From positions 1 through 17,960 of the forward strand of contig CANHKJ010000031.1 in the NCBI GenBank assembly GCA_947460915.1: 17,960 nucleotides of DNA, in the 5' to 3' direction. The notes beneath the pieces were generated by a model that worked only from the letters and a program-made list of their open reading frames with translations, was not told the origin of the DNA and searched no databases. This DNA is from Verrucomicrobiia bacterium (GTDB lineage: Bacteria > Verrucomicrobiota > Verrucomicrobiia > Verrucomicrobiales > Akkermansiaceae). Made by a program: the position numbers and the translations under genes. Shown here one piece after another: positions 15,327 to 17,960 of the stretch (the first letter of the stretch is position 1; each line of letters starts with the position of its first letter).

Positions 15327-15380
15327 GAGGGGGGAGGTAGTAATGGTGTTATTTGGAAAAACTGTCGCGTTTTAGCAGGT

Positions 15381-15428
15381 GCGAGCGGGCTGTTACTCAC
15401 CAGCTTGCGCTGTAAACTACTAGCTCGC
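15381..15428. repeat. Nested inverted repeats
   Basis: GCGAGC (15381-15386) is complementary to GCTCGC (15423-15428). Between them CAGC (15401-15404) pairs with GCTG (15409-15412) around a TTGC loop. It could form a branched hairpin, but both stems are short. Confidence 0.3.
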
Positions 15429-15574
15429 TCATTGGGGGGCAATTATCCCATTGTTCGATTCATGGCTCCGCTTTCGCCGTGTTTGGGATTGCTACGTTCT
15501 ACGTGATTTTTTTGCGCACTTGTCGCCAGAGAGCTTCAGCAAGTAATCGGATTCGATGCTAGGTTGTAGAGTTT

Positions 15575-17533
15575 TTAGTTAGCCTTTAGTTTTTCGATCA
15601 AGAAATCCGTTACATCGGTCCAGCGTGAATCTTTTTTGCCAAGGTAGTGCATGTCGCAAGAGACGTTTTTCTCCTTGCATCGTTCGATCAGGCCTACCCC
15701 GAAGTTTGCGCTGTGGGTTGGGTCTGCTGTTGCTTTTCCCATGGCGGGTGCATGGTCAAAGGTCATGAATACCTCGGGATCATCCGCGCTGACGTGTTCG
15801 ATGGGGGAAAATTCGCGAATGTGCTGGAGCACTTGTTCGCGTTGAGCTACCAGTGCGTCAAAGCTGTTGGTGAAGCCTTTCGCATCGACCGGAAAGGCAT
15901 GAGCACCGTAGCGGCTGTCTGGCATCCATTCGCGCATTTGTTTCGGGTCCAGCGTTGTTTGTGGATACTTTGCTGCTGCGATGAAGAGTCGGGTGGATTG
16001 ACGCGAGATGGGATCCGCGCTTTTCGCATCGGCGAGATCATCGTGATACGTCAACCACAGGGTGCTGCAGCCACCGGCACTGCCGCCCCACATGGCGATG
16101 CGCGATGGATCGATGTTCCACTCCTTAGCATGATGGCGTATGGTCTGGATCGCTCGTGCCGCATCATACATGGGAGCTTTTACGGGCGGCACCATGTCAC
16201 CAGCTTCATCGACGAAGCGATACCCTAGCGAGATAAAACTCACGCCTTCTTTCAAGGGCTTTTCGGCATATGCCCAAACACTTTTATTCAAGTCACCATT
16301 CGTCCAGCCGCCGCCGTGCATGAATACGATTACGGGTGTCGGACGCTCTGACTTGGCTTTCCATACATGCATGCGTTGTTTCGGGTGCTCACCATAGGCG
16401 AAATAAGGAACGTCTGGCTTGCGTTGGATCATTTCATAGCTGATCCAGCGGCAGACATCCCGATACCATAAGGTGCCGTGACGCACCAGACCTTGCTTGC
16501 TCAAATGAATTCCTCGCCCGCCTTGGTCGCGATGAGAACCTGTTAGGCTATCACTATCTGGACCTTGTAGGGCGATGCCATCCTTCCACAGTGATGCCTG
16601 TGCCGCGCGAATCGGATTGCTACTTGGTTGCTCCGGACTGTGGTAGCTGACTTGTGCGACCATCCACGGTGCTTGCCAGCCGATGTCCTTGCGTGATGTA
16701 ACGATCAAGTTTTCGAGCATCGAGCGATATTCCTTTTCTGTCAGTGTGCGGTTGGGGTCAGCTTGATTGGCATCACTCTCGCCTTGGTGCCAGAGCACAG
16801 CACGAAATCCGTTAGTCCCGAGTTCCTTCATCCGCGAGACCAGTTGATTGTAAAGCCTGCCATTGCTCATCCATGTGCCGTCATCATTGCGCAGCGTATT
16901 GCCTTCTCGTGTGGGAGGTTTTGTAAATGTCGTGCCTTGTGGTTGCCATTCGCGCACGCTGGTGCCGCCCGAACCACAAGTAATCACGGCCACTGGCACG
17001 CCAAAATATTTGTTTGTTAGATCGCCAAATGTCGGGATGAAGCTGCCACCTGAGCCATCAGCACCGGGCTGTGGGTCAGCGGCGGGTCGCCATGATTTTC
17101 CGTCAAAGTTCACGACCATACCTGACTGAGGGCTCGTGAGTGCTTCCCCGAAATTTGCTGAATTTGACTGACCGGCGATGACAAAAATTTCTCCTGCGCC
17201 CACGTGGGCGATGTTCACGGATTTCGTGCTTTGATCAGGTGCTTTAGCGCGCACTTCTAGGCTATGCCAGCCACCGGAAGGAATCGTCAGTGATGCGGTA
17301 AATGCACGTTCATTCATCACTACGTTGAGTTTTTTCCAAGCCTGTGACTTTCCTCCAATCGTCAAGCGAGCTTCGATGATGGAACCGACATGATCCACGA
17401 CGCCAACGATGGGAAGTGCATTCTTCCCGCCGCGTTGGATGACTTGGTAATCCAGTGGTTTACTGAGTGTGAGTGCGGTAGTTTGAAAAATGCCCAGCAC
17501 GAACAATGCGGCGGATATGGCGAGTGCTTTCAT
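15575..17533 (-). CDS. Secreted two-domain esterase: sialate O-acetylesterase-like plus alpha/beta hydrolase
   Basis: A 652-residue protein. ATG 17533 was chosen because it starts a clean signal peptide (MKALAISAALFVLGIFQ); the frame is open to 17701. An N-terminal beta region (22-110) precedes an SGNH-type carbohydrate esterase domain (about 113-365) with GQSN (nucleophile S123), the GSGGTS loop, WHQGE (248-252) and GIHLSKQG with H343. A second domain (about 385-652) is a BD-FAE/Abhydrolase_3-like alpha/beta hydrolase: HGGGW oxyanion motif (406-410) and GGSAGG nucleophile elbow (S485). Together they suggest removal of acetyl or other ester groups from complex polysaccharides. The usual catalytic His of the second domain is not obvious near the C-terminus; H607 and H629 are candidates. 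Separated by 365 bases from the next leftward gene. Confidence 0.9.
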   Translation of the reverse strand: MKALAISAALFVLGIFQTTALTLSKPLDYQVIQRGGKNALPIVGVVDHVGSIIEARLTIGGKSQAWKKLNVVMNERAFTASLTIPSGGWHSLEVRAKAPDQSTKSVNIAHVGAGEIFVIAGQSNSANFGEALTSPQSGMVVNFDGKSWRPAADPQPGADGSGGSFIPTFGDLTNKYFGVPVAVITCGSGGTSVREWQPQGTTFTKPPTREGNTLRNDDGTWMSNGRLYNQLVSRMKELGTNGFRAVLWHQGESDANQADPNRTLTEKEYRSMLENLIVTSRKDIGWQAPWMVAQVSYHSPEQPSSNPIRAAQASLWKDGIALQGPDSDSLTGSHRDQGGRGIHLSKQGLVRHGTLWYRDVCRWISYEMIQRKPDVPYFAYGEHPKQRMHVWKAKSERPTPVIVFMHGGGWTNGDLNKSVWAYAEKPLKEGVSFISLGYRFVDEAGDMVPPVKAPMYDAARAIQTIRHHAKEWNIDPSRIAMWGGSAGGCSTLWLTYHDDLADAKSADPISRQSTRLFIAAAKYPQTTLDPKQMREWMPDSRYGAHAFPVDAKGFTNSFDALVAQREQVLQHIREFSPIEHVSADDPEVFMTFDHAPAMGKATADPTHSANFGVGLIERCKEKNVSCDMHYLGKKDSRWTDVTDFLIEKLKAN

Positions 17534-17836
17534 CAGATGTTGTGTATGAGGAAAATGTATCCATGCAGAAAACCACATCAAGGAATTTGTCGAATATCTG
17601 AGTAATGCACAATCATGGACTTGCGAGCGAGACGAAAATGCAATCTCAACAGAAGGAAACGAAGATCGAAATCTTGAAAGATTAGTGTCTAACCATAACA
17701 ATTCCCTACTTCGTTATCTTCTGTGAAAACTCATCTGTACGCTGGGCGTATTATTTCACACCCATCCTACGCCTGCGAGTCATACAGGTAATTCACTCTT
17801 GATTTTTTCTCGCCCGATCTTTAGCTTCCTTCACCT
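17534..17836. other. Divergent intergenic region, no gene seen
   Basis: About 300 bases between the leftward esterase and the rightward gene at the window edge. The esterase frame stays open through the first 168 bases, but those codons look non-coding and lie before its signal peptide. Promoters for both genes are expected here; I found no convincing pair of -35 and -10 elements. Confidence 0.5.
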
Positions 17837-17960
17837 ATGAATTCTTCTACTTCAATTCTCCCTGATAAACTGCACGAATACCCACAGCTAGATGTGATCG
17901 ACGGAGCTGGCAGCGGATCGGATTCGATTCTCCATGATTGCCTTAACCAGAACGATGGTG
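17837..17960 (+). CDS. Start of an unrecognised protein, C-terminus off window
   Basis: Open frame of 41 codons from ATG 17837 to the right edge, preceded in frame by a TAG at 17822. The peptide begins MNSSTSILPDKLHEYPQLDV and continues with a Gly/Ser/Asp-rich stretch. There is no signal peptide or membrane segment in this part and no Shine-Dalgarno sequence. The fragment is too short for family assignment. It is called because the frame is uninterrupted and begins shortly after a divergent gene. Confidence 0.5.
   Translation, partial: MNSSTSILPDKLHEYPQLDVIDGAGSGSDSILHDCLNQNDG

Larger units (their letters stand above)
15210..15574. other. Intergenic region with short repeats, no gene seen
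   Basis: These 365 bases lie between the esterase gene and the dehydrogenase small-subunit gene, both leftward, and should contain the terminator of the first and the promoter of the second. No open frame looks coding. Visible structures are TAACC/GGTTA near the dehydrogenase start (15253-15270), a repeat patch between two G runs (15284-15334), and nested inverted repeats (15381-15428). No T-tailed terminator is evident in the leftward direction. Confidence 0.55.

Overview
The window looks like a chromosomal segment of a Gram-negative bacterium of the PVC group, most likely Verrucomicrobiota. The evidence is a PEP-CTERM (VPE-type) surface protein, a TonB-dependent receptor, several Sec or Tat signal peptides, an RND-type adaptor, a fused sialate-O-acetylesterase/alpha-beta hydrolase, and a C-terminal module of the SSDLQQWT...FYRI type that is common in secreted verrucomicrobial proteins. 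Assignment is by protein style only. Most starts lack a strong Shine-Dalgarno sequence, so several starts were chosen from signal peptides, ATGA overlaps and family length. I recognised no tRNA, rRNA, CRISPR array, insertion sequence or integrase.

Left part (1-4168): a truncated RND/HlyD-type membrane-fusion protein leaves leftward. Divergent from it runs a rightward cluster: ECF sigma factor, overlapping (ATGA) single-pass membrane protein in the anti-sigma position, secreted PDZ-domain protein, exported class C beta-lactamase-type serine hydrolase and a small two-helix membrane protein. This reads as a cell-envelope sensing island.

Middle part (4169-7926): a convergent gap of about 390 bases, then two ATGA-overlapping leftward genes for secreted proteins of unknown function. 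Next is a roughly 770-base AT-rich divergent gap holding an unusual cluster of inverted repeats, including a perfect 12-bp hairpin that resembles a leftward intrinsic terminator with no recognisable gene in front of it. An M20 metallopeptidase gene follows.

Right part (7949-17533): all leftward. In order of transcription: a large two-domain secreted esterase; a gap with short repeats; a Tat-exported gluconate 2-dehydrogenase subunit 3 protein and its GMC flavoprotein partner; then a very compact four-gene cluster. That cluster is a PEP-CTERM protein, a TonB-dependent siderophore-type receptor (overlapping by ATGA), a second secreted protein homologous to the PEP-CTERM protein but with a different C-terminus, and a Tat-exported DJ-1/PfpI protein. 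The receptor reading frame is broken by one in-frame TGA where the conserved plug arginine of the RGF motif is expected. The homologous pair bracketing a receptor is the best candidate here for an undescribed system, plausibly surface capture and outer-membrane import of a ligand, but its substrate cannot be read from the sequence. A further unrecognised gene starts at 17837 and runs off the right edge.
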